This document shows positions 35,156 through 45,100 of a stretch of 64,000 nt of DNA, one piece after another. The DNA is taken from positions 1-64,000 of the forward strand of contig CAYJHQ010000011.1 in the NCBI GenBank assembly GCA_964369775.1, written 5' to 3'. Source of the stretch: CAUPWF01 sp964369775. GTDB taxonomy: Bacteria; Bacillota; Clostridia; Lachnospirales; Lachnospiraceae. The notes beneath the pieces are model-generated. The model worked only from the letters and a program-made list of their open reading frames with translations. It was not told the origin of the DNA and ran no database searches. The translations under genes and the position numbers were made by a program. Position 1 is the stretch's first letter, and the number at the start of each line of letters is the position of its first letter.

Positions 35156-36961
35156 ATCTAATTTCAATACGCTCATAAATGCTTTTTGTGGAATTTCTAC
35201 ATTTCCAACTTGGCGCATACGCTTCTTACCTTCTTTTTGCTTTTCTAACAGTTTTCTCTTTCTTGAGATATCTCCACCATAACATTTTGCTAATACGTCT
35301 TTTCTCATAGCTTTTACAGTCTCTCTTGCAATAACTTTACTTCCTACTGCTGCCTGTATCGGTATCTCAAACAATTGTCTTGGAATTTCATCTTTTAGTT
35401 TTTCGCACATCTTTCTTCCACGTTCATACGCTGTGTCAGCATGTACAATAAATGATAGTGCGTCCACTTCTTCTCTATTGATTAAAATATCTAGTTTTAC
35501 AAGTTTTGACTGTTGGTAGCCAAGCATTTCATAGTCAAATGATGCATAACCTCTTGATCTTGATTTTAAGGCATCAAAGAAATCATAGATAATTTCATTA
35601 AGCGGTAAATGGTAATGAATTACAGCCCTTGTACCTTCAATATATTCCATCCCTTGATATTCGCCTCGTCTCTCTTGGCAAAGATCCATAATCGCTCCAA
35701 TAAATTCAGAAGTCACCATAATTTCTGCTTTCACCATTGGCTCTTCCATAAATTGAATTTCTGTAGGGTCTGGTAAATTAGATGGATTGGTTAATTCTAT
35801 AATCTCTCCGCTTGATTTATGCACCTTATAAATAACTCCAGGAGCTGTTGTAACTAAATCTAAGTTGTATTCTCTCTCTAGGCGCTCTTGGATAATCTCT
35901 AAATGCAAGAGTCCAAGGAATCCACATCTGAATCCAAATCCCAATGCAATAGATGTCTCTGGTTCAAATTGGAGCGCTGCATCATTTAATTGTAATTTTT
36001 CCAATGCTTCTCTTAAATCTTGATACTTAGCACCATCTGCTGGATAAAGTCCACAATACACCATCGGATTTACTCTTTTATAACCAGGTAGCGGGCTATC
36101 ACAAGGATTTGTTGCATCTGTAATAGTATCCCCCACTCTCGTATCTTTTACATTTTTAATACTAGCTGTAATGTATCCTACCATTCCTGCACTAAGTTCT
36201 TCACTTGGAATAAACTGACCTGCTCCAAAATATCCAACCTCTACTACTTCACAAGTTGCTCCTGTTGCCATCATCTTTATTGTGGAACCTTTTTTCACAG
36301 TTCCTTCTTTAATTCTGCAAAATACAATAACACCTTTATATGCATCATATAAAGAATCGAATATAAGTGCTTGAAGTGCCGCATCCTTATCTCCTGTTGG
36401 TGCTGGTACTTTTGCAACCACTTGCTCTAATACATCTTCGATATTCAATCCTGTCTTAGCTGATATCTGCGGTGCATCTTCCGCTTCGATTCCAATAACA
36501 TCCTCAATTTCTTCAATCACACGCTGTGGATCTGCACTTGGCAAATCTATTTTATTAATTACTGGCACTACATCTAACTCATGGTCTAATGCTAAGTATA
36601 CATTAGCAAGTGTTTGCGCCTCTACTCCTTGCGCTGCATCTACAACTAAAATCGCACCATCACATGCTGCTAAACTTCTCGATACTTCATAATTAAAATC
36701 TACGTGTCCTGGTGTATCAATTAAATTAAATATATATTCATTTCCATCATTTGCTTTATATACAATTCGAACAGCTTGAGCTTTAATTGTAATTCCACGC
36801 TCCCTCTCTAGATCCATATTGTCTAGTACTTGAGATTGCATCTCTCTGCTCGTTAATAATCCTGTCTTTTCTATTATTCTGTCAGCTAATGTGGATTTAC
36901 CGTGATCAATATGCGCAATGATACAAAAATTCCTAATTTTACTTTGATCAAATCCTGACAT
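35147..36961 (-). CDS. lepA: Elongation factor 4 (LepA)
   Basis: A translational GTPase that acts on stalled or mis-translocated ribosomes. 604 residues: G1 AHIDHGKSTLADR, G2 region RERGITIKAQ, G3 DTPGHVDFNYEVSR, G4 NKIDLPSAD, then LepA domains and the unique C-terminal domain with CYGGDISRKRKLLEKQKEGKKRM. The length and tail are standard. Gene order holA-lepA-hemW is the usual Firmicutes block. The stop codon is inside a 16-bp hairpin. Confidence 0.98.
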   Translation of the reverse strand: MSGFDQSKIRNFCIIAHIDHGKSTLADRIIEKTGLLTSREMQSQVLDNMDLERERGITIKAQAVRIVYKANDGNEYIFNLIDTPGHVDFNYEVSRSLAACDGAILVVDAAQGVEAQTLANVYLALDHELDVVPVINKIDLPSADPQRVIEEIEDVIGIEAEDAPQISAKTGLNIEDVLEQVVAKVPAPTGDKDAALQALIFDSLYDAYKGVIVFCRIKEGTVKKGSTIKMMATGATCEVVEVGYFGAGQFIPSEELSAGMVGYITASIKNVKDTRVGDTITDATNPCDSPLPGYKRVNPMVYCGLYPADGAKYQDLREALEKLQLNDAALQFEPETSIALGFGFRCGFLGLLHLEIIQERLEREYNLDLVTTAPGVIYKVHKSSGEIIELTNPSNLPDPTEIQFMEEPMVKAEIMVTSEFIGAIMDLCQERRGEYQGMEYIEGTRAVIHYHLPLNEIIYDFFDALKSRSRGYASFDYEMLGYQQSKLVKLDILINREEVDALSFIVHADTAYERGRKMCEKLKDEIPRQLFEIPIQAAVGSKVIARETVKAMRKDVLAKCYGGDISRKRKLLEKQKEGKKRMRQVGNVEIPQKAFMSVLKLDDK

Positions 36962-37002
36962 CTATGACTTCCTCCATTTTCTTCAGTCTGCATACCATTC
37001 TA

Positions 37003-37983
37003 TCACGACATACTATATTTTACAATAAAAAGTTCCACACTTAACGTATCCGTTAACTGACCTGTTTTTACCGATTCTTCAAGGTCTACTGCTTCTGTTA
37101 GAATCGCTTTCAAAGTACTTGTGCGAAATCCTTTTGCCTGGTCGATATACTTTTTAACAACAAAAGGATGAAGCCCTGCTTTAGAAGCAATTTCTTTATT
37201 AGAAAACCCCTTAGCTGATAACTCTTTCACGTGATAAAGCAAATGGAATTGGCGCGTTAACAAAAATAATATTCTCATAGGTGGCTCTTTCAAAGCGATT
37301 AGATCATAATAATACTCTAGTGCTTGCTTTTGTCTCTTTTCTGCTACTGCATTAGTCATATCAAAGATTTTATTTGTAATTTGATTCACACAAATCGCAT
37401 CTACATCATCTCTTGTCACTATCTGCTCTTCAAGGCAATAACAAACTAGCTTTTCTATCTCCTTTGATAGCTTCTCCATATCGGAACCGACTTTTTCAAC
37501 CAGATACTTTGCTGTGTTTCCATCTATTTGCTTTTTTTCATTTCTAAACTGTGACCCAATCCATTTTACTAATGTAGCCTCATCTTGAGTGACAAATTCT
37601 ACAATCCTCCCTTTTTCTTTAACTGCTTTATACATTTTTCCTCTTTTATCAATCTCATCTTCAACAAAGATAAGGTATGTACTCTCTGGAAGTGTTTTCA
37701 ATGCGTCGGCAAGTTCTGGCATGGCTTTTTTGAAAAATCCACTATTTTCTACTACAAGGAGCCTATGATTCGAAAAGAAGGGCATCGTCTCTGACAAATC
37801 AATAATTTCATTCGCATTGATACCCTTCCCTTCAAAATAGCTGTAGTTCATCCCATCATCATCTGGTAGTATTCCTTTTATCATTCGTTTCTTGTATAGC
37901 TTTTTCAAATAATACTCTTCTCCACAAAAGAGATACATTTGAGAATACTGTCCTTTTTTCAAATCTTCATTCAAACTTTTCAT
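37003..37983 (-). CDS. holA: DNA polymerase III subunit delta
   Basis: The clamp-loader subunit that opens the sliding clamp. 326 residues: N-terminal MYLFCGEEYYLKKLYKKRM, central AAA+-like fold without Walker A (normal for delta), and the C-terminal collar domain (KEPPMRILFLLTRQFHLLYHVKEL, HPFVVKKYIDQAKGF). ATG at 37983 is 6 bp after the PPK2 gene. It lies 41 bp upstream of lepA, with no rpsT, gpr or spoIIP between, unlike Bacillus. Confidence 0.95.
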   Translation of the reverse strand: MKSLNEDLKKGQYSQMYLFCGEEYYLKKLYKKRMIKGILPDDDGMNYSYFEGKGINANEIIDLSETMPFFSNHRLLVVENSGFFKKAMPELADALKTLPESTYLIFVEDEIDKRGKMYKAVKEKGRIVEFVTQDEATLVKWIGSQFRNEKKQIDGNTAKYLVEKVGSDMEKLSKEIEKLVCYCLEEQIVTRDDVDAICVNQITNKIFDMTNAVAEKRQKQALEYYYDLIALKEPPMRILFLLTRQFHLLYHVKELSAKGFSNKEIASKAGLHPFVVKKYIDQAKGFRTSTLKAILTEAVDLEESVKTGQLTDTLSVELFIVKYSMS

Positions 37984-37989
37984 CTAATC

Positions 37990-39468
37990 TTACTTTAATC
38001 GCCTTTCTATTGCTTCGATTACTTTCTCAAGCACCTTAATCCTTGCATATTTTTTATCATTTCCTTCGACAATAATCCAAGGTGCATCTTCTAAGGATGT
38101 CTTTTCAATCAGTTCATTCACTGCAACTTGGTACTCATCCCATTTCTCTCTGTTTCTCCAGTCTTCATCCGTAATCTTCCACTGCTTTTCTGGATTATTC
38201 TGCCTTGCAATAAATCTTGCCTCTTGCTCATCTTTATCTATATGAACCCAAAACTTTAAAACAATCGCTCCCGAATTCACAAGACTTTTTTCCATATCGT
38301 TAATTTCTTTATATGCTCGTTTCCACTCCTTTGGTTTGCAAAATCCTTCGATTCTCTCAACCATGACTCTACCATACCAAGTACGGTCAAATATTGCTAT
38401 ATGTCCAGCCTTTGGCATGTTTTTCCAAAACCTCCATAAATAATGATGCTTCTTTTCAATATCATTTGGCGCACTTACAGGATGCACAACAAATCCTCTT
38501 GGGTCCATCTTTTCTGTCAGACGCTTAATCGCCCCTCCTTTTCCTGCAGCATCCCATCCTTCAAACCCAATCACAAGCGGTATTCTCTTACGATACAGGT
38601 CGCCATGGAGATATTCGATTTTCTTTTGCAATTCCTTTAAACGAATCTCATAAGCTTCCTCATCAATTTCTCTCTTTAGGTCTACTTCTCCTAGATAATC
38701 CCTAAATTTAGTCGGCTCTTCTTTTGCTGTATATTTTTGCACAGCTCTCTCCATATTCACTTCTTTAATCTTTGATTCTAGGTAAGCAATTATCGTTTTA
38801 TAAATCTGAACTGTCGTATACCTTCTATCCATAGCTGCAATCAAATTCCAAGGCGCATATTCTGTATCCGACTCTTTTATTGCCTCTTCTGCCAACATAC
38901 AATAAACATCGAATTTTTTATTTTTCTTTAATTCTTCCTTTGTCACTCGCCATGCAGTAGACTTATTTTCTAAAAGTTTTTTCATTCTATTTTTTTGTTC
39001 TGCCTTATCTATATATAAGAACAGTTTAATCACATTCATTCCAGATGATGTCAGTTGTTTTTCAAACGAGCGAATCTCTTCATAAAATATTGGCTTATCT
39101 TGAAGCGTAACCTTTGATTCAAATGCATCAGATATCACTTTTTGATACCAGCTCCCATCAAGAATCGAAATACTTCCATTTTGCGGAATCATATCCCAAT
39201 ATCTCCACAAAAATGGATAGTGTTTTTCATTTTTCGTCTCTTTTTTCACTGTGTATACTTTAAATCCCCTTGGATCCATAGACTCTAAAAGTTTTCCAAT
39301 CTGCAAACCTTTTCCAGCTGCGTCCACACCTTCAAAAACTATTAAAACTGGGATTTCTAACTCTTTACATTGTCTTTGTAATTCACCTATGCGAAGCTTA
39401 AGTCCTGCCATTACCTCTTTGTAAGCTTCTTTTTCCATCACGTTTGTCAGTACAAGATTTTCTAGCAT
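37990..39468 (-). CDS. Tandem PPK2 polyphosphate:AMP phosphotransferase
   Basis: A 492-residue protein with two PPK2 kinase domains in tandem (class II layout), which uses polyphosphate to phosphorylate AMP to ADP. N-domain: FEGVDAAGKGLQIGKL, MDPRGFKV, LDGSWYQKV; C-domain: FEGWDAAGKGGAIKRL, MDPRGFVV, HHYLWRFWKNMP, FDRTWYGRVMVERIEGF. In characterised class II enzymes only the C-terminal domain is catalytic; here too the N-domain has DGSWY where the active form has DRTWY. ATG follows GGAGGAG. It is 6 bp upstream of holA in one transcript. Confidence 0.93.
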   Translation of the reverse strand: MLENLVLTNVMEKEAYKEVMAGLKLRIGELQRQCKELEIPVLIVFEGVDAAGKGLQIGKLLESMDPRGFKVYTVKKETKNEKHYPFLWRYWDMIPQNGSISILDGSWYQKVISDAFESKVTLQDKPIFYEEIRSFEKQLTSSGMNVIKLFLYIDKAEQKNRMKKLLENKSTAWRVTKEELKKNKKFDVYCMLAEEAIKESDTEYAPWNLIAAMDRRYTTVQIYKTIIAYLESKIKEVNMERAVQKYTAKEEPTKFRDYLGEVDLKREIDEEAYEIRLKELQKKIEYLHGDLYRKRIPLVIGFEGWDAAGKGGAIKRLTEKMDPRGFVVHPVSAPNDIEKKHHYLWRFWKNMPKAGHIAIFDRTWYGRVMVERIEGFCKPKEWKRAYKEINDMEKSLVNSGAIVLKFWVHIDKDEQEARFIARQNNPEKQWKITDEDWRNREKWDEYQVAVNELIEKTSLEDAPWIIVEGNDKKYARIKVLEKVIEAIERRLK

Positions 39469-39563
39469 AGTTTCTCCTCCTTGTAATTTCTACTTTTTCG
39501 CTCTAACTTTTCTTTTATTATAAAGTTTTCTAAGTTATATTTCCACAAGTTTTAATAAATATG

Positions 39564-39603
39564 CTAAAAAACCCTCAAAAAACTTTTTGTTTTTCAAGGG
39601 TTT
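39564..39603 (-). terminator. Intrinsic terminator of the zinc-ribbon membrane protein gene
   Basis: On the minus strand AAACCCTTGAAAAAC, a short loop, then GTTTTTTGAGGGTTT with following U residues (TTTTTT). It ends the 39610-40548 gene ahead of the PPK2 operon. Confidence 0.85.
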
Positions 39604-39609
39604 CCGTTA

Positions 39610-40548
39610 TTAACTTCTTGTCAATCTTTCGTATTGAATACTTCCAAGGTTATTTGATACTGCTTGTCTAATAGTGCTAAAAGAACCAATAAATGCAAAT
39701 AGTACCAACATTCCGAATTCTCCCATATATTCTGCTTGTAGTTGTGAATACTCAACAGCTTCTGGTACTACTCTAAAATTCTCAAAAATGTTACCACCCC
39801 ACTCTGTCGTTAACACTACTGCATAACTTAGTTGTTGACCAAACCAAGTTGCAAGCAACATCACAATTACAGTGATAACCACTCCAATTTTTGATAGCTT
39901 TCCTGCAAATTTTTCATATCCTTTTAACGCGAATATAGCCATTACTAATCCTGATATAGATGCTACATATCCAATGCTTCCTAAAATCACAATTACTGCA
40001 ACTCCTAGTAATGATCCTAAAGTAGCTCCAATTGCTCCTGCTATAATATTCTCAGATTTAGTCACATGCTCTGATTCTGCGCTTGCAACACCTGCAACAA
40101 CATTCTCATTACAATTCATGCATACTTGTGTTGCTGTCCCTTTCACAATGATTCCGTCTAACATTTCTTCTTTCCCACAAGCTGGACATACACTCTTGTA
40201 TCCATACTGCATAAAAACATTTGTGATTTTTTCCATAGCTTCTCTTAAACTATTTAACCTTTTATTCTCTGAACCATAGCCTTTTGTTAGGAAACAATAA
40301 CTTCTTCCTTCCAATTCAACAGCTACAACACACTTTTCTACTTTTTTCATCTGATTAAATGTTTCTACCAAAGATCTTCCTTCATCATTTTCCGCTGAAA
40401 ACTTTACTATAAACATATTGTTTTGCCCATTTTGAATTGTACAATCATATCCTCTAAACTTACCATACATCACTGCATGATTAGCATCATAAGAAAGACC
40501 TAGCATTTGACAAAAGTTTTTCTGCAAATTTTTTCTTCTAGTATTCAT
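39610..40548 (-). CDS. Membrane protein with N-terminal soluble domain and zinc ribbon, uncharacterised
   Basis: A 312-residue protein. Residues 1-120 are soluble (FCQMLGLSYDANHAVMYGKFRGYD, VAVELEGRSYCFLTKGYG); then a zinc-ribbon CPACGKEE...CMNCNENV (about 125-155); then three to four hydrophobic helices (ENIIAGAIGATLGSLLGVAVIVILGSI; ISGLVMAIFALKGY; IGVVITVIVMLLATWFG; FGMLVLFAFIGSF). It resembles loosely the Lachnospiraceae membrane proteins that carry a zinc-ribbon before a four-helix domain, but I cannot name a family. ATG at 40546-40548 follows AAGGAG; the longer frame starts with TTG and has no ribosome site. A 7-bp inverted repeat (GTTTACT/AGTAAAC, 40579-40612) overlaps its promoter. Confidence 0.75.
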   Translation of the reverse strand: MNTRRKNLQKNFCQMLGLSYDANHAVMYGKFRGYDCTIQNGQNNMFIVKFSAENDEGRSLVETFNQMKKVEKCVVAVELEGRSYCFLTKGYGSENKRLNSLREAMEKITNVFMQYGYKSVCPACGKEEMLDGIIVKGTATQVCMNCNENVVAGVASAESEHVTKSENIIAGAIGATLGSLLGVAVIVILGSIGYVASISGLVMAIFALKGYEKFAGKLSKIGVVITVIVMLLATWFGQQLSYAVVLTTEWGGNIFENFRVVPEAVEYSQLQAEYMGEFGMLVLFAFIGSFSTIRQAVSNNLGSIQYERLTRS

Positions 40549-40722
40549 CCTTTTTATTCTCCTTATTCTAAAATCCTCGTTTACTCTATCACAATAAAGC
40601 AAAAAAGTAAACCTGCTTTATATGTTTCTATTTTTATTTTTACATAATATATACACAAATCAAATCTCATTTTTACATATATCAAGTACAATAGATATAT
40701 CATAGCTGTGAAAGGAGATTTT

Positions 40723-42102
40723 ATGAAGAAAACTTATGTAATTGACACAAATGTATTAATCCAAGCACCTTATGCTCTCAATTGTTTCGAGGACAATCAC
40801 CTTGTTATTCCTCTTGTTGTTATCGAAGAATTAGATAACTTAAAAAAAGCAGAAGGTGAACGAGGTATAAACGCAAGGGAAGCCATTCGAATTTTTGAAT
40901 CACTTCGAAATAAAGGCGACTTAATTGCAGGCATTTCACTGTCAAGCGGAGGAACCATACGCATTGAAAAAAATCACATCGATGTAGCATTGCCTCAAAA
41001 TTTTTCCTCAGATAAATCAGATAATCGAATTTTAAAAGTATGCAAAGGTATTATGGAATGTGAAGATTCTCAAGGTCAAGTGATTTTGGTTACTAAAGAT
41101 TTATTGCTACGTTTAAAAGCCCAAATATTAGATATCAAATCTGAAGACTTTTCTACTGAACAGATTTCTGAAGAAGATGCTAATTATTCTGGCAGAGATG
41201 AGGTATACATCCCTGAAGAATATATAAAATCCTTTAAAAATCAAGGTGTCTCATTTGAGCAAGTATATCAAATCACTGCAACTGGGACTAAAACAATCCC
41301 TCAATTAATAGAAAATCAGTTTTTGATTCTTCGTTCTGACCAAACTATCAAAAAAACTCTATTAGGTAGAGTATCTAAAAATAAAATTATCCCTTTGAAA
41401 CATAAAAAAGAAACTCCATATGGTGTTTCCCCAAAAAATGTCGGACAGTACTTTATGCAAGAAGCATTGATGACAAACGCTGAAGAGGCACCTTTAGTTA
41501 TTATTCAAGGAATGGCTGGTACCGCAAAAACCTTTTATTCGCTTGCTGTTGGATTAGAACGCATATACAATAATTCTAACAATGAGTATAGACGAATCCT
41601 CATCTGTAGACCTAATACCCCTTTCGATGATGATATCGGTTATCTACCAGGTAGTGAAAAAGAAAAAATCGCACCTCTTATGAGACCTGTTATCGACAAT
41701 TTAGAACAAATCTTGGATTCTGACCCACAGAGTCGGTATGAAGACGAAAACTTGTTATCTGATAAAATCGAAGAACTATTTGAGCGAAACATCATCCAAG
41801 CTGAAGCCTTAACTTTTATTAGAGGTCGTTCCATTTCACAAACATATCTCATTATAGATGAAGCTCAAAACATGACCCCTAGCCAAGTAAAAGGTATTAT
41901 CACAAGAGCTGGTGCTGGAACTAAGATTATTCTACTGGGCGATCCTAATCAGATTGATAAGCCTTTCCTAGATAATAAGACCAATGGGTTAAGTTATGCT
42001 GCAAAACACATGAAGGGAAGCCCTTCTTGTTGGCAGATTACTTTATCTGCTGAAGAATGTGAACGTTCTCTACTTGCAATGGAAGCGATAAGTCGATTGT
42101 GA
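40723..42102 (+). CDS. PIN-domain PhoH-family ATPase (PhoH2/YlaK type)
   Basis: A 459-residue toxin-antitoxin-like RNA helicase/RNase fusion. Residues ~1-140 are a PIN ribonuclease domain with acidic residues in VIDTNVLI, VVIEELDNLKK, DNRILKVC and VTKDLLLRLKA. Residues ~230-459 are the PhoH ATPase: Walker A GMAGTAKT, RPNTPFDDDIGYLPGSEKEK, Walker B LIIDEAQNMTP, and GDPNQIDKPF. The Walker A has Ala where GKAGTGKT has Gly (see findings). ATG at 40723 follows AAAGGAG; GTG at 40708 is upstream of it. Convergent with purL. PhoH2 proteins unwind and cut RNA in the tested cases. Confidence 0.92.
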   Translation: MKKTYVIDTNVLIQAPYALNCFEDNHLVIPLVVIEELDNLKKAEGERGINAREAIRIFESLRNKGDLIAGISLSSGGTIRIEKNHIDVALPQNFSSDKSDNRILKVCKGIMECEDSQGQVILVTKDLLLRLKAQILDIKSEDFSTEQISEEDANYSGRDEVYIPEEYIKSFKNQGVSFEQVYQITATGTKTIPQLIENQFLILRSDQTIKKTLLGRVSKNKIIPLKHKKETPYGVSPKNVGQYFMQEALMTNAEEAPLVIIQGMAGTAKTFYSLAVGLERIYNNSNNEYRRILICRPNTPFDDDIGYLPGSEKEKIAPLMRPVIDNLEQILDSDPQSRYEDENLLSDKIEELFERNIIQAEALTFIRGRSISQTYLIIDEAQNMTPSQVKGIITRAGAGTKIILLGDPNQIDKPFLDNKTNGLSYAAKHMKGSPSCWQITLSAEECERSLLAMEAISRL

Positions 42103-42111
42103 TTCGCACTT

Positions 42112-42145
42112 AAAACAGCCCCCTGCAAAAGCGCATGGGGCTATT
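42112..42145. terminator. GC-rich hairpin between phoH and purL
   Basis: AGCCCC (42117-42122) and GGGGCT (42137-42142) around a partly paired core. On the minus strand it is followed by GTTTTAAG, on the plus strand by ATTAGTCT; probably bidirectional, moderate strength. Confidence 0.7.
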
Positions 42146-42163
42146 AGTCTACACTCTATTATT

Positions 42164-45100
42164 CTATAAGAAGTACTTCACTCCTGACTCAAACATCTGC
42201 AGATCCTGTTCTCCATAGATATTGATTGCAACGCTTCTACCTTTTCTTTCAGAGTGTGCCATCTTTCCAAGTACACGACCATCTGGGCTTGTGATACCTT
42301 CGATTGCACAGTAAGAACCATTTACATTCCAAGTCTCATCCATTGTTACATTTCCATCTGGATCACAGTACTGTGTTGCTACTTGCCCATTTGCAAATAA
42401 CTTCTCTACCCATTCTTTGCTTGCTACGAATCTACCTTCTCCATGAGAAGCTGGATTTGTATACACTCCACCTAACTCTGCACCTTGCAACCAAGGTGAT
42501 TTATTTGTTACAACTTTTGTATATACCATCTTTGATATATGACGCCCTATTGTATTATAAGTTAATGTTGGTGCTTCACTTGTCTGACCTACAATCTTAC
42601 CTTCTGGAACTAGTCCTAATTTAACCAATGCCTGGAATCCGTTACAGATACCTAATGCAAGCCCATCTCTCTCGTTTAGTAACTGTTCAACTGCTTCTTT
42701 AATCTTCGCGTTTTGGAATGCAGTTGCAAAAAACTTAGCAGAACCATCTGGTTCATCACCTGCACTAAATCCACCTGGGAACATGATAATTTGAGATTTA
42801 TTAATCGCTTTTTCAAATTCTGCAATAGAATCTTTGATATCAGATGCATCTAAGTTTCTAAATACTTTTGTGATTACTTTTGCTCCTGCATCTTTAAAGG
42901 CTTTTTTGCTATCATATTCACAGTTTGTTCCTGGGAATACTGGAATAAATACTGTTGGCTTTGCCACTTTGTTTTTGCATACATAAATTTCTTTCGCTTC
43001 ATACAGTGGACTTTCCACTGGTGTTGCTTCTGACTCTTTCGATACAGTTTTAAACACCTTCTCTAAAGTTTCGTTCCATGCATCCATCGCCTCTTCCACT
43101 GTAATTTCTACATTTCCATGAGAGAATATACCATCATTTGTCACTTCTCCAATTACAGTATAAGTAATTGCTAGACTTCCTACTTTATCAGCTGGTACTT
43201 CTGCAATGATATCTCCAAATCCAGGTTTAAATACATCTCTTGAATCCACATTGTGCTCTATCTTCACTCCAAACCCATTTCCAAATGCCATCTTGCTAAC
43301 CGCAGCTGCAATTCCATGTCTATCTAGTGCATATGCCGATACAATTCTTCCATTCTCGATATCTGCCTTTGCTTTTCCATATTGATCCATCAATTGCTCA
43401 TATACTGGCAAATCATACTCATTTCGCTCTGCTCTTAACCATACTAGTTTGTTTCCTGCTGCTTTTAGTTCAGGTGTAATTACTTCCTTCTCTGTAGCAA
43501 CATCAACTGCAAATGACACAAGTGTTGGTGGCACGTCAATATCTTTAAATGAACCTGACATGCTATCTTTTCCACCAATCGATGGTAACCCAAATCCTAA
43601 TTGTGCTTCGTATGCACCTAATAATGCCGCAAATGGCTCTCCCCATCTCTTTGAATCTTCTGTCATACGACGGAAGTACTCTTGGAATGTAAAGCGAATT
43701 TTTTTATAATCTCCGCCTGTTGCCACAATCTTTGCTACAGACTCTACCACTGCATAAGTTGCTCCATGATATGGACTCCAGCTTGATAAGTATGGATCAT
43801 ATCCGTAACTCATCATTGTTACCGTATCACAACTACCTTTTAGTACAGGTAACTTTGCTACCATCGCTTGTGTCTCAGTCATTTGATTCTTTCCACCATG
43901 TGGCATCAGCACTGACCCTGCCCCGATAGAACCGTCAAACATCTCGACTAGTCCTTTTTGAGAGCATACATTTAAATCTTTTAATGTATCAATCCACTTT
44001 TGTCTCTCATCACCGATTTCTTTTCTATCTAAAATATTTTCAGACTTTCTTGGAATCTCAACTTGAACTGAAGTCTCTTGATGTGCGCCATTAGTATCTA
44101 GGAATTTACGTGCAACATTTACTACGTCTTTTCCTCTCCACTTAATCACAAGTCTTGGTTCTTCTGTTACAACAGCAACTTCGATTGCTTCTAGATTTTC
44201 TTCTTTTGCATAGCCAAGGAATTCTTCCACATCTTTTTTATCTAATACCACTGCCATACGCTCTTGTGATTCAGAGATGGCAATCTCTGTTCCGTCAAGG
44301 CCTGCATATTTTTTTGGTACTTTATCTAAGTCTACGCAAAGTCCATCAGCTAACTCACCAATTGCAACTGACACTCCACCGGCTCCAAAGTCATTACACT
44401 TTTTGATTAATTTACTCACTTTTTCTCTTCTAAACAATCTTTGAATCTTGCGCTCTGTCGGTGGGTTTCCTTTTTGCACTTCTGCTCCGCAAGTCTCAAT
44501 CGACTCTTCTGTATGAACTTTTGAAGATCCTGTAGCTCCACCGCAACCATCTCTTCCTGTTCTTCCACCTAATAATACAATAATATCGCCTGGATCTGAT
44601 GTTTCTCTGATTACAGCTCTTCTAGGAGCTGCTCCAAGTACTGCACCGATTTCCATACGCTTTGCAACGTAATTTGGATGATACACCTCTTTTACAAGTC
44701 CAGTTGCAAGACCGATTTGGTTACCATATGAACTATATCCGTGTGCTGCTCCACGCACAATTTTCTTTTGTGGAAGTTTCCCTGCTAAAGTCTCTTTTAC
44801 AGAAACAGTTGGATCTGCTGCACCTGTAACACGCATTGCTTGATATACATAAGTACGTCCTGAAAGCGGATCCCGAATCGCTCCACCTAAGCATGTTGCC
44901 GCTCCACCAAATGGCTCGATCTCTGTTGGGTGATTGTGTGTTTCATTTTTAAAGTTTACCAACCATTCTTCTTCAACACCATCGACAGTGACAGGTACAA
45001 CAATGCTACAAGCGTTAATCTCATCACTTTCTTCTTGATCATCTAGTTTCCCTTCTTTCTTTAACTTACGCATAGCCATAAGCGCCAAATCCATAAGGCA

